A stretch of DNA of 37,790 nucleotides from Phoronis australis (lineage: Eukaryota > Phoronida > Phoronidae). Positions 23,901-31,115 of the stretch are shown here, in pieces. Position numbers and translations under genes: made by a program. Below the pieces are notes generated by a model. The model saw only the letters and a program-made list of their open reading frames with translations. It did no database searches and was not told the DNA's origin. The stretch covers positions 485,099-522,888 of the forward strand of contig NMRA01000310.1 of NCBI GenBank assembly GCA_002633005.1. The letters run 5' to 3'. Numbering within the stretch: position 1 is the first letter of the stretch; each line of letters opens with the position of its first letter.

Positions 23901-26900
23901 AGTGGATTATTGCATTGGAGCACTATGCCTCATGGTAATATTGAATTGCTAAAAACAACATTGTATTATCACTAAATAATTTTATAAGGTTGGTAGAGTA
24001 CAAATTGATAGTCTCTTATTTTCACAACCAGAAAAGCATAATACCTTGACAATTTCGGCTCCTGTCAGCAGCCATCCTCCGAAGTTATTGGGCACTAGGT
24101 GGCGTGCTGATTAATTACTCTGCGCGTGTAAGCGCAGAGTACTGTTGTTCCTGGGTTTTCTTCAATTTTATTCTTCTTATTCTTATTCTTCTTCCGACCA
24201 ACTTTGAGGCTCAATAACTCCAAATTGGGTGCAGGTACGGTCTTTAAATTCAGCATATGACTTTTGACAGTATATAAATTTTGATTGGTTATATAATCAT
24301 ATTCCATATTGCACCGGAATAGGTCGTTTGGTGCAAAGGTCATATAATTTTCAAAATGCTACTCTTCCTTCAGTTTTAAAGCAATCGTTTTCAAATTCGG
24401 TGCACAGGTATAAGTCAACATGACAATTTAAAAAATTACTTTTCTAAGTAATCGGGTCATCCAATCAGGTGAAATAGGTCAAAGGTCATTAGGTGCAAAC
24501 TGAAATTTTGAGCTAGACACTTCAAATTGACTGGTCTGATTGCCACAGGTAAAGCAAATCGGAATTCAAAGTTTCAGGTCATTTAGTGCAAACATGGGGT
24601 CATTGGGTGCATTTTTCTTCTGAAAATTTGACTTTTTCAATCAGCAAGTATGTCAACCGTTAGACAACTGTGATTCTCAGCGTTACACACATTTGCCATG
24701 GGCTTTGCAATAATTCTCCTAAAGATGCTTAAAATGCACCGGATAAGGTCAATTAGTGCAAAGGTCATGTAACGTTCAAAATGTTATATGTCTTACGTTT
24801 TTCAAGGAATTCTTTTCAATTTCAGCACACTGGTGTAAGTCAACATGCCAATTGAATACCCTACTTTACTTTGCAATAGGCCTAACCAATCAGAAAAAAT
24901 AGGTCAAAGTTCATTGAGTGCAAACTTAAATTTTGAGCTAGAGACTTCAGAATTACGTATTTGTTTACTAAGTGCGATTGAGTTTGAATTCTAAATTTTC
25001 AGGTCATTTGGTGCACCCATGGGGTCATTAGGTGCATTTTTCTTCAGAAAGTTTGACCACTTCATTCATCTTGTATTCTGAAGTGCTTAAAGTAAAACAT
25101 CTGTGATTATTAGCTTTAACCACACTTTTAATCGAGTTAATAATTACTCCCTCATCGGGGCCCATAATGCACCGGAAGGTCAATTAGTGGAAAGGTCATC
25201 AAAAAATTAATATGTAAGTTCTCCTATAATTTTAAAGAATTCCTTTTTATATTGGTAAAGGGGTTGCTGTCAGTAACTTCCCATAATAATTCCAGTTCTT
25301 CTTATTCTTCTTCTGACCAACTTTGAGGCTTTATTACTCTAAATTGGGTGCAGGTACAGTCTTTAAATTCAGCATATGAGTTTTGACAGTATATAAATTT
25401 TGATTCGTTATATAATCATATTCCATAATGCACCGGAAGAGGTCATTTGGTGCGAAGGTCATGTAATTTTCAAAATGCTACTCGTTCTTTATTTTAAAAG
25501 CTAGGTATTCTTTTCAAATTCGGTACACAGGTATAAGTCAATAAGGCAATTAAAAAAAAACTTTTCTAAGTAATTGGGTCATCCAATCAGGTTAAACAGG
25601 TCAAAGGTCATTAGGTGCAAAGTAAAATTTTGAGCTAGACACTTCAAATTCAAAGGTCTGATTGGCACGAGTAATTTAATTTGGAATCCAAAGTTTCAGG
25701 TCATTTAGTGCAAACTTGGGGTCATTAGGTGCATTTTTCTTCTGAAAATTTGACCTTATTCTCTAAGTATACTGATGCGTCAACCGTTAGACAACTGTGA
25801 TTCTCAGCATTAAACACATTTTCCATGGGCTTTGCAATAATTCTAAAGACACCGGATAGGGTCAATTAGTGCAAAGGTCATCTAACGTTCAAAATGTTAT
25901 ATCTCTTACGTTTTTCAAGGAATTCTTTTCAATTTCAGCACTCTAGTGTAAGTCAACATGCCAATTGAACAACCTACTTAACTACACAATAGGCCTAACC
26001 AATCAGAAAAAAGCGGTCAAAGGTCATTGACTGCAAAATTAAAATATTGGGCTAGAGACTTCAAAATTACATATCTGTTTACTAAATGTGATTGAGTTTG
26101 AATTCTAAATTTTTGGGTCATTTCATGCACCCATGGGGTCATTAGGTGCATTTTTCTTCTGAAAGTTTGACCAATTCATTCATGTTGTATTCCTAAGTGC
26201 TTAAAGAAAAACATCTGTGATTCTTAGCATTAACCACACTTTAAATTGGTTTTACAATTATTTCCTCATCGGGGTGCATAATGCACCGGAAGAGGTCAGT
26301 TAGTGGAAAGGTCATCAAAATATTAACATGTAATTTTTCCTATAATTTTAAAGAATTCCTTTTCATATTGGTAAACGGGTTGCTGTCAGTAACTTCCCAT
26401 AACAATTCCTTTAATACACACGCGCAAAGTCCATTATTGTCACGCCGTGACAATAATCTTTCTACTAGTTAATATTTAACGTTGTATTATATTTTTTGTA
26501 TACCAGGTTCGTTAATCCCATGCTAACACGTAGCATGATATATGGAGTGAACTTTGCTGTTACATGTGGTTATGTAACCAGTTTTCTTGTAATGTCAGGA
26601 ATTGTTTTCACAGAATTTTTTACAAACTGCCTTAAGTTACGGTGATGCTGTTAGTCACCAGTGTTGTAGTGTCATAGGCTCACGTCCGCCTCATGGTTTA
26701 ATCGCTGGCAAATCGACTCGCGCTGAGAAAGTTTAATATGGCACGACGGCACATGGCGGAAATCAAACTTCTAGGACTGCTGTCAATATTTACGCAAAGT
26801 GACCAACGGCTACGTTGTTTAATTATCATGGATTTTTTGTTTCAGTTCTTACACCTTGTCCATTGATCTTCACTTCTAATAGTTCATACCATCTAAAAGT

Positions 26901-27267
26901 CTTCTAATACTTTGTACGTTGTATATCCAGGGATACAGTAACTTGTGTAATTTTGCGTAATACTCACTTACAGGAGTCCCGCGTTTGAGAACCAGTTTTC
27001 TCCACTGAATATCGGGCATCAAACTGGTTCTCTCAATGCAAGACCCCTGCCAGTGAGTATTAATCAGTTTTGTCCGAAGCAATACGTGTAGAATGTTCGC
27101 TGTAAAAACTATCAACATTTTCCTGTTGTCTCTCACATCACCATATGTATTACAGAGGGAAGAAGGATCAGTCCAAACTCTGGCTGCTAGATGACGAAGA
27201 AGATGAAGCACAGGAAACATGGATAAGGGGGCCACTCAGTAAGTGGCTGACAGGTGGCAAGCTCTGA
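5882..27267 (+). CDS. XPR1: XPR1-type phosphate exporter (SPX-EXS family), 14 exons, complete
   Basis: Family knowledge: XPR1 exports inorganic phosphate across the plasma membrane and its SPX domain senses inositol pyrophosphates. Seen here: 14 exons join with consistent phases into 694 residues (human XPR1 is 696). Residues 1 to about 180 are the SPX domain, starting [16 protein letters not shown]. Tyr22, Lys26, Lys159, Lys162 and Lys163 match the basic inositol-phosphate pocket of the family. Hydrophobic segments begin near residue 236 and recur through exons 6-11. The EXS domain spans about residues 440-640, with [37 protein letters not shown] and [17 protein letters not shown]. The tail is basic (RSKKKK) and then acidic ([11 protein letters not shown]). 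The start has A at -3, and exon 1 aligns with the human N-terminus without a gap. Nothing is broken. Oddities are the triplicated donor after exon 7, and an 8-kb last intron whose donor overlaps an in-frame stop. Mammalian XPR1 also serves as a retrovirus receptor, which says nothing about this animal. Confidence 0.97.
7309..8116. mobile_element. Inverted arms ~45 bp, ~0.8 kb apart (candidate non-autonomous DNA element)
   Basis: The left arm (7309-7352) and the complement of the right arm (8072-8116) share AGCCAGC-AGCT-TATA and the core TATAAAGACTATC-TCAAA. No transposase frame lies between them. I could not identify a target-site duplication. The exact ends are uncertain. Confidence 0.55.
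8156..8540. mobile_element. Foldback/MITE-like element, ~385 bp
   Basis: The left end (8156-8230) is the inverted, imperfect copy of the right end (8478-8540). Both share TGTG-GTGAACTT, ATCTCAAGAT, ATGCGTAAACTT (ATGCGTGAACTT on the right) and GGAAT. The centre is AT-rich and non-coding. It lies in XPR1 intron 1. Confidence 0.72.
10012..10165 (+). CDS. XPR1: XPR1 exon 2
   Basis: This SPX-domain exon starts [20 protein letters not shown] and ends INTFFS plus one base. The acceptor is TTTTGTAG and the donor GTAGGT. It ends in phase 1, and the split codon G|AA gives Glu. Confidence 0.96.
10864..11138 (+). CDS. XPR1: XPR1 exon 3
   Basis: This exon holds the SPX core, from [13 protein letters not shown] to [20 protein letters not shown] and [13 protein letters not shown]. 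The KILKKHDK helix carries the lysines (159, 162, 163) of the inositol-phosphate site. The donor is the less usual GTTAGA, but the human protein and the phase of exon 4 fix the end at HDK. Confidence 0.95.
11139..12425 (+). other. XPR1: XPR1 intron 3
   Basis: This 1.29-kb intron contains a CAGTGC/GCTGTACT-rich degenerate stretch (about 12125-12245) and palindromic element copy B, which ends about 52 nt before exon 4. I see no exon in it. Confidence 0.75.
12269..12373. mobile_element. Palindromic foldback element, copy B
   Basis: This 105-bp copy has outer ends AATGGTCACTTATAGGGGT and the complement of ACCCCTGTAAATGACTGTT. The inner arms are TTGAGAACCAGTTTT and AAAACTGGTTCTCAA, a perfect 15-nt inverted repeat. 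It ends 52 nt before exon 4 of XPR1. Confidence 0.9.
12426..12527 (+). CDS. XPR1: XPR1 exon 4
   Basis: This exon encodes 34 residues, starting [20 protein letters not shown]. It corresponds to the C-terminal SPX helices. The acceptor is GTTTCAG and the donor GTAGGA. It is in phase 0 at both ends. Confidence 0.95.
12947..13027 (+). CDS. XPR1: XPR1 exon 5
   Basis: This exon encodes 27 residues, including the family block [12 protein letters not shown] that links SPX to the membrane part. The acceptor is TTACCAG and the donor GTAAGT. It is in phase 0 at both ends. Confidence 0.96.
13519..13597 (+). CDS. XPR1: XPR1 exon 6
   Basis: This exon encodes [19 protein letters not shown] and the next residues, the first membrane segment (about residues 236-254). 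The acceptor is GTTGCAG and the donor GTAAGT. It ends in phase 1 (T|GC, Cys). Confidence 0.96.
13598..14340 (+). other. XPR1: XPR1 intron 6
   Basis: This is a 743-nt AT-rich intron with TTATTATTATT and poly-A runs. I see no repeat family or exon in it. Confidence 0.7.
14341..14534 (+). CDS. XPR1: XPR1 exon 7
   Basis: This exon encodes the second membrane segment and the family block [20 protein letters not shown], ending [10 protein letters not shown]. The canonical donor is GTACAG at 14535. The exon end TTCTTGGAG and its donor are repeated twice downstream (see the tandem repeat), so the end could be extended in some transcripts. Confidence 0.95.
14526..14625 (+). repeat. XPR1: Triplicated exon 7 / donor junction
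   Basis: A ~30-nt unit made of TTCTTGGAGGTACAGTACCA and GACAAAAGTA occurs at 14526, 14562 and 14596. Each copy contains the same exon end and GTACAG donor. The second donor is 36 nt past the first (in frame, +12 residues without a stop). The third is 70 nt past it (out of frame). Confidence 0.97.
14963..15151 (+). CDS. XPR1: XPR1 exon 8
   Basis: This exon encodes 63 residues with two hydrophobic segments ([20 protein letters not shown] and [18 protein letters not shown]), ending [10 protein letters not shown]. The acceptor is TCCTAG and the donor GTAAGT. It is in phase 0 at both ends. Confidence 0.96.
15510..15657 (+). CDS. XPR1: XPR1 exon 9
   Basis: This exon contains the highly conserved [20 protein letters not shown]. 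It ends in a divergent loop, VPWWGDN, before a GTGAGT donor. It ends in phase 1, and the split codon A|AG gives Lys. Confidence 0.95.
15765..15985. repeat. Dispersed repeat, long copy B
   Basis: This stretch is colinear with 3926-4130 (same blocks, same order, same orientation). It lies in XPR1 intron 9 and is non-coding. Confidence 0.7.
16289..16483 (+). CDS. XPR1: XPR1 exon 10
   Basis: This exon encodes the start of the EXS domain: [13 protein letters not shown], then [13 protein letters not shown] and [15 protein letters not shown]. Two GT sites lie 8 nt apart at the end. Only the GTATGT at 16484 keeps the phase, giving G|TA (Val). Confidence 0.94.
17085..17260 (+). CDS. XPR1: XPR1 exon 11
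   Basis: This EXS-domain exon carries the membrane segment [20 protein letters not shown] and the signature WDIRMDWG, then [11 protein letters not shown]. Two donors compete: GTATAA (17254) and GTTAGT (17261). The human alignment and phase 0 of exon 12 select GTTAGT. Confidence 0.94.
17261..18086 (+). other. XPR1: XPR1 intron 11
   Basis: This 826-nt intron includes a CAACAAT/GTTGTTG-rich stretch near 17540-17620. The 17797-18060 open frame has no family features. I see no repeat family in it. Confidence 0.65.
18087..18220 (+). CDS. XPR1: XPR1 exon 12
   Basis: This exon encodes [20 protein letters not shown] and onward to SLLEVY plus AG. The acceptor is TTCGCAG and the donor GTAAGG. It ends in phase 2, and the split codon AG|A gives Arg599. 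Confidence 0.95.
18267..18368. mobile_element. Palindromic foldback element, copy C
   Basis: This 102-bp copy has nearly perfect ends: AATAGTCATTCACAGAGGT against the complement of ACCTCTGTAAATGACTATT (18 of 19 match). The inner arms are GAGAACCAGTTT and AAACTGGTTCTC. It starts 46 nt after the exon 12 donor boundary. Confidence 0.93.
18907..19083 (+). CDS. XPR1: XPR1 exon 13
   Basis: This exon encodes the conserved end of EXS ([20 protein letters not shown]) and [20 protein letters not shown] followed by KKKK. The donor GTAAGT is preceded by AA, so unspliced RNA would read AAG TAA and stop at once. It ends in phase 2. Confidence 0.93.
19124..19340. mobile_element. MITE, CAGGGCTTGG family, copy 2 (complete ends)
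   Basis: This 217-bp element has perfect 11-bp terminal inverted repeats: CAGGGCTTGGA at the left and TCCAAGCCCTG at the right. It is homologous in inverse orientation to 2453-2665. It starts 41 nt after the exon 13 boundary. No clear target-site duplication is visible. Confidence 0.88.
21510..22859. mobile_element. Non-autonomous DNA transposon with TACTC-rich long terminal repeats, ~1.35 kb
   Basis: The left end starts GGGCCCGGTCTCCAATCTC and the right end is its complement. 31 of the first 32 bases match, including a following GTACTCAGACTC. Inward from both ends the sequence is a dense set of short TACTC words (left) or GAGTA words (right). The middle has no transposase frame. A target-site duplication is not evident. 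Confidence 0.88.
22952..22976. repeat. Short perfect inverted repeat
   Basis: ACTTGGCAAAA, then a 3-nt spacer, then TTTTGCCAAGT form an 11-bp perfect stem inside XPR1 intron 13. It lies just outside the 1.35-kb TIR element and its role is unknown. Confidence 0.85.
24111..26468 (+). mobile_element. Helentron-associated element (HINE/DINE-1-like), ~2.36 kb
   Basis: Seen: near the left end is a 10-bp-stem palindrome (TACTCTGCGC...GCGCAGAGTA, 24116-24141). Its arm recurs inverted near the right end (ACACGCGCAAAGT, 26418-26430). Right of that is a perfect 12-bp-arm hairpin (26433-26457), followed by 11 nt ending CTAG and then TT. The body is tandem repeats. Known: subterminal inverted repeats, internal tandem repeats and a 3' hairpin ~11 nt before a CTAG-type end characterise non-autonomous Helentrons. 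No Rep/helicase is encoded. The 5' boundary is approximate. Confidence 0.72.
24178..26410. repeat. Nested tandem repeat: two ~1.12-kb units built of ~425-bp subunits
   Basis: The block starting CCGACCAACTTTGAGGCT (about 24194) recurs at about 25314. Within each unit, a subunit containing GGTCATT-GGTGCAAAGGTCA followed by CAAAATG recurs near 24350, 24776, 25200, 25470, 25887 and 26314. That is a spacing of about 420 bp, with a shorter step at the junction of the large units. Confidence 0.9.
26959..27061. mobile_element. Palindromic foldback element, copy D
   Basis: This 103-bp copy has ends AATACTCACTTACAGG and the complement of CCTGCCAGTGAGTATT. The inner arms are TTTGAGAACCAGTTT and AAACTGGTTCTC. 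It ends 94 nt before the last XPR1 exon. Confidence 0.9.
27156..27267 (+). CDS. XPR1: XPR1 exon 14 (terminal coding exon)
   Basis: After a TATTACAG acceptor, AA|A completes a Lys. The frame reads [20 protein letters not shown] and ends ...KWLTGGKL with TGA at 27265-27267. Its acidic block resembles the end of vertebrate XPR1 and the phase fits exon 13. The final 12 residues look like read-through into the ATTGG-type repeat that starts at the stop, so the C-terminus may be lineage-specific. This is the least conserved exon. Confidence 0.78.
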
Positions 27268-27465
27268 TTGGTTGGATAAAAGATGCAATTGCGTGTGACA
27301 TATAGTGGACATTGGCTTGTGATAGGTTGTGTAACTGTCCATTGGTTGCTGATACACAAAGAGACTTGTGGCAGGCTGTGATTGGCATGCTAAAATATTG
27401 TAAGCTGTGACTGGCCAATTACCTGATGAAGGGTGGCAGGCTGATTGGTTGGCGTTCAAAAATAT
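27255..27465. repeat. Degenerate ATTGG-rich tandem repeat after the XPR1 stop
   Basis: About seven imperfect units carry GGCAGGCTGTGATTGG-like words (for example near 27257, 27372, 27405 and 27437), with spacing of about 30 bp. The array begins at the XPR1 stop codon (CTCTGATTGG) and probably forms the start of the 3' UTR. Minus-strand frames over it are artefacts. Confidence 0.65.
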
Positions 27466-27821
27466 TGACATTCACAAGCGTTGTGTATCAAGAAAAATTG
27501 CTAACTTTGATTACTCCATACTCAGGGGACATGAATACGGGCGGGGCGAGGGGGGAGGCAAATTTTGATGACTATAAGATTAGTTAGTACTGACTGGTTG
27601 TCTTCCATGACCCAGCATCTCGGTATGTTTTATTAAACCAGTCAGATGTTAATTGTTTTTTCAGCTCACAATGTTTATATCTTAACAGGAGTCAACTGTT
27701 GACGAACATTGCAAGAATCTGATGTTCTGAAGCATTTATAATAAGTTACATTTGGCTGTTGCCTACAAACAACAGATGTATTTTGAAATTGACCCTAGGT
27801 TATGATAAGAGAGATCTGGAA

Positions 27822-27965
27822 CTGGGGTCTAATCTCTTAACTTGAAACTCTACTCGAAAATTGACCAATTGCATGGTACTCTTACAAATTTTTATTTAAA
27901 CAATGCCACCTGATTGGTTAAGTTTAAAATCAGAGTAGAGTCGAAGTTGGGAGATTAGATCCTGG
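27822..27965. mobile_element. MITE-like foldback, ~144 bp
   Basis: The left end CTGGGGTCTAATCTC and later ACTCTACTC are mirrored at the right (GAGTAGAGT ... GAGATTAGATCCTGG). The layout resembles the ends of the 1.35-kb element at 21510 (GGTCT-CAATCTC-ACTC), so the two may be related. It is non-coding and may lie in the XPR1 3' UTR. Confidence 0.78.
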
Positions 27966-28777
27966 CCCAGGTCACTGTCAGTAACATAGTCTAGCTTGAC
28001 CTTTGCATTTTTGCACTGCTGTGGTTGCATTTAATGAACAATATCGATAACAATATCGATCATGTTATTAATAACGTGTGTAATTACTGAGCTCATCTCA
28101 CCCTATATGCGTTTGTTCATCTCAAAGCTCATGGAGCATGCCAGACTTACGATAGACGCCAAACATTAAAGTTCGATATCCTGTCATAACAGGAACCCGT
28201 TCCGTAGACCAAATTTCTCGTAAAAAAAAAGAAAGACCACTCAAGATCTCACAAAATCATGCAAGTGTAAGGCGAGGATTTCATGAATGTCCTTGCAAAA
28301 TGGCGGCCACTGAAGTGATTGATTTGTGAGTTATAACTGTTGGACTGAATTCACAGACTCTTTTCCATAAGCGAAGATTTTTCACCACAGATGCAAGCTT
28401 ATACATTATGATCTACAGAATGCAGCCCACATAACGACCTGTCATGAAGGTAATTACAAATCATTTCAGCTACTCTGATCATGAATGTCATTTTCCTCAG
28501 CACCTTACGCCCCACGCTATGGGGTGAGTTTCCCCGATTTCGCTGATCGGGAACTCGTATTACAGCTGTGTCGTTATCAGTTTGACAGATAAGAAGGGTA
28601 GAAAGTTGGCAAACCATTGTTAACGTACTCCAGCTATGTCATTGTCTGTGTTCATCTGATAAGCTCACATGAATGTTACTTCCACTTGAGCTCTGTCGTC
28701 ATGGTGTTAAATTTTAAAGGGTCATTTTGTTGAATTAGTTTTGTCGTTTATTGTACAAGGGCACCTTGATCTGTAGG
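27966..28777. other. No gene recognised
   Basis: This stretch includes two ATATCGAT repeats near 28040 and an ATTAAA hexamer at 28165 that could serve as a polyadenylation signal for XPR1 (speculative). I see no other feature. Confidence 0.5.
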
Positions 28778-29306
28778 TGCATCATCATTTAATGTGTAAG
28801 TGCATCATCACTTCATGTGTAAGTGCATCATCACTTCATGTGTTGGTGCATCATCACTTCATGTGTAAGTGCATCATCACTTCATGTGTAAGTGCATCAT
28901 CACTTCATGTGTAAGTGCATCATCACTTCATGTGTAAGTGCATCATCACTTCATGTGTAAGTGCATCATCACTTCATGTGTAAGTGCATCATCACTTCAT
29001 GTGTAAGTGCATCATCACTTCATGTGTAAGTGCATCATCACTTCATGTGTAAGTGCATCATCACTTCATGTGTAAGTGCATCATCACTTCATGTGTAAGT
29101 GCATCATCACTTCATGTGTAAGTGCATCATCACTTCATGTGTTGGTGCATCATCACTTCATGTTCATGTGCATCATCACTTCATGTGTTGGTGCATCATC
29201 ACTTCATGTTTATGTGCATCATCACTTCATGTGTTGGTGCATCATCACTTCATGTTGATGTGCATCACCAATTCATGTGTGGGTGCGTCATCACTCCATG
29301 TGTAGA
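28778..29306. repeat. 23-bp minisatellite, 23 units in strict register
   Basis: The unit is TGCATCATCACTTCATGTG followed by TAAG. Copies begin exactly every 23 bp from 28778 to 29284 with no indel, and a decayed unit follows at 29307. Most units are identical. Toward the right end, TTGG-type units alternate with TTCATG, TTTATG or TTGATG units, giving a 46-bp higher-order pattern. The open frames across it are artefacts. Confidence 0.98.
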
Positions 29307-29319
29307 TGCATCACAACTT

Positions 29320-30000
29320 AAGCTAAAATGTGTAAGAATATCAATTAACTTTCACTTGACTTCCACGCTTGCTACTCATTTTCTGGTATTGTTTAAAGTC
29401 ATAATTTGTCCTAACAAGGACTTTAACCACTATGGGACCTTAGTGACATGTTTGCTTGTTTAGCTAAATATCTACAGTTTAACTTTAGTAAAAGTAATAT
29501 ATTTTCTGAAAGTAGAAAGATTGTAGAATTTAATTGTAAACATTTTGCCAAGATGTCATTAATTGGATTGTGTGACTATATTTTTAAATTAATAAATCTT
29601 AGCAAAAAGGTTCATTGGTAGCAAAACACCAATATCAATAACATGATCAAATTTCATTTGATAAAAACTTTCAAGGTGAGATCTCGAAGACAATATTACT
29701 GTTTTCTGAAATTTCATTTCGTTTTCATTTTATGCAACTTTCAAGGTATTTCATAAAAATTATAAAATTTTATTTCCTGGTAGCCCTTCTTGCAAATGTT
29801 TCTTTGAGTGGTTTGGCGGACGGAGATGGATGTCAAAAAAACAACGACACCCAAAAAACAAACTCGAAAACCCTGAACTTAGGGTCACTTTATCAGGGGC
29901 CTGTTTATTGAAGAGATTGTTAGATTGTTGGCTTTTGTGGTCAAGAAAGAGTCAGAAATCTTACTATAAAATAGCCATAAGTTTCAACCTCGAAACGCAT
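29320..30000. other. No gene recognised
   Basis: This is AT-rich sequence with CAACTTTCAAGGT-type words near 29670 and 29730 and an AATAAA near 29589. I see no coding or structural feature. Confidence 0.5.
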
Positions 30001-30619
30001 GCCCGCACCTAGGGGGCCTCGGGAGGCTCAAATGAGCCCCCCCCCATTAAGCGAACTGGGCAAAAATGTCCGCCTCAGAGAAACAAAAACTCCAGAAAAT
30101 TAAGTAGAAAAACCAGACAAACCGAGTTCACTAAAAATCGAGGAAAGAATTACCAAAATTCGGCGAAGGCACAGTTCATAGCTCTGAAATTACGTAACCC
30201 GTGAATCTTAGTAAAATGGGCCATATTCTCAAAAATTCGAGCCCCCCCCCATTTTTAGGCTGGGTGCACTCATGCGAAAAGTCATTCTCTCTATATAGTA
30301 GTCGATAGAACAGCCGGACTACGGATTTCTGTTTTTGCCATTTCGAGTTGCAGACAGATTTTCGGACTCAACAATAGGGCTTACGGTAAAGTCGCGCGAT
30401 TTTCGGACACTCAAAATTTATTCTAATAGAAAAAAATAATTCTTGGACGAATCTCGCGAAACATCATTTTTGTGGTGTCCGAATTTGCCGGACCTCCACA
30501 TTTGGGTTTCCGCTTGTGTCCGAATTACGTGGGTGTACATTATTTCCATGAGCGGTCGCAGTAATTAACATTGCCGGCTCGGCTATGACTCGGTCATTTG
30601 ATAGCAGTATAATTGCTGG

Positions 30620-31115
30620 TCAATGAGACTCAAACGGTTTGCGCGATTAATTTTTGAAGAACGGGATTTCCCAATAAGAAATGTGCGTTGTCGACACACA
30701 AAGAACGTTCCTGACAAGTGTTGGTTCTTCTTTTCAAAAATGGGCTTTCTCAATATGAAATATTGGGCTTGCTTTGCCGATGCTCAAAAACTGTTCTCGG
30801 CAATTGACGATTTTTTTTTTCAAAAATGCGCCATCTCACTTGAAATATCGGGCTGTGTTGTGAAAAAGGAGTGTTCCTGGTGACAAATAGGGCCTATGAG
30901 CTTTCCAACGAGTGGTTCTGGTTTGCGTTGTTGACTCACATGAAACGTTCCAGACACAACTGATGATTCTCTTCTGTAAAATTCGTTTGCTCAATAAAAA
31001 AGTCGAGTTTGCGTTGTCAACGCACAAAGAGCGCCCTGATAAGCGTATTCGACGCACAAAAAGGGTTCCCGACCATTAAAACATGCGCTTTCTCAATTTT
31101 AACGAATTTTGCGTT
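30620..31115. repeat. Degenerate tandem repeat, ~110-130 bp unit
   Basis: Recurring blocks are GCGTTGTCGACACACAAAGA, then GTTCCTGAC, then CTTTTCAAAAATG, GCTTTCTCAAT and AAATATCGGGCTT. They occur around 30690, 30850, 30935, 31010 and 31050. The units are strongly diverged. Confidence 0.65.

Larger units (their letters stand above)
19084..27155 (+). other. XPR1: XPR1 intron 13 (8.07 kb)
   Basis: This long last intron holds a CAGGGCTTGG-family MITE, a ~1.35-kb TIR element, the ~2.36-kb Helentron-like element and palindromic copy D. Stretches 19341-21509 and 22860-24110 contain no recognisable repeat or exon, apart from a short perfect hairpin at 22952-22976. Confidence 0.75.

Noticed and set aside
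24095-24343. 82-codon minus-strand frame at the left end of the Helentron-like element
   Set aside because: It is low-complexity (KNKNKK) over a TTCTTATTC run within repeat DNA, with no Rep or helicase motif.
5882-27267. Viral origin suggested by the family name (retrovirus receptor)
   Set aside because: The gene is a cellular, intron-containing transporter. No retroviral coding sequence or LTR was seen in the window.
28778-29306. Possible CRISPR array (regular 23-bp repeats)
   Set aside because: There are no unique spacers; the whole unit repeats head-to-tail, and the host is an animal genome. It is a minisatellite.
29076-29463. Open frames of His/Cys-rich repeats (HHHFMC...)
   Set aside because: All three frames stay open because the 23-bp unit cycles through the frames. 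No start context or flanking exon structure supports a gene.
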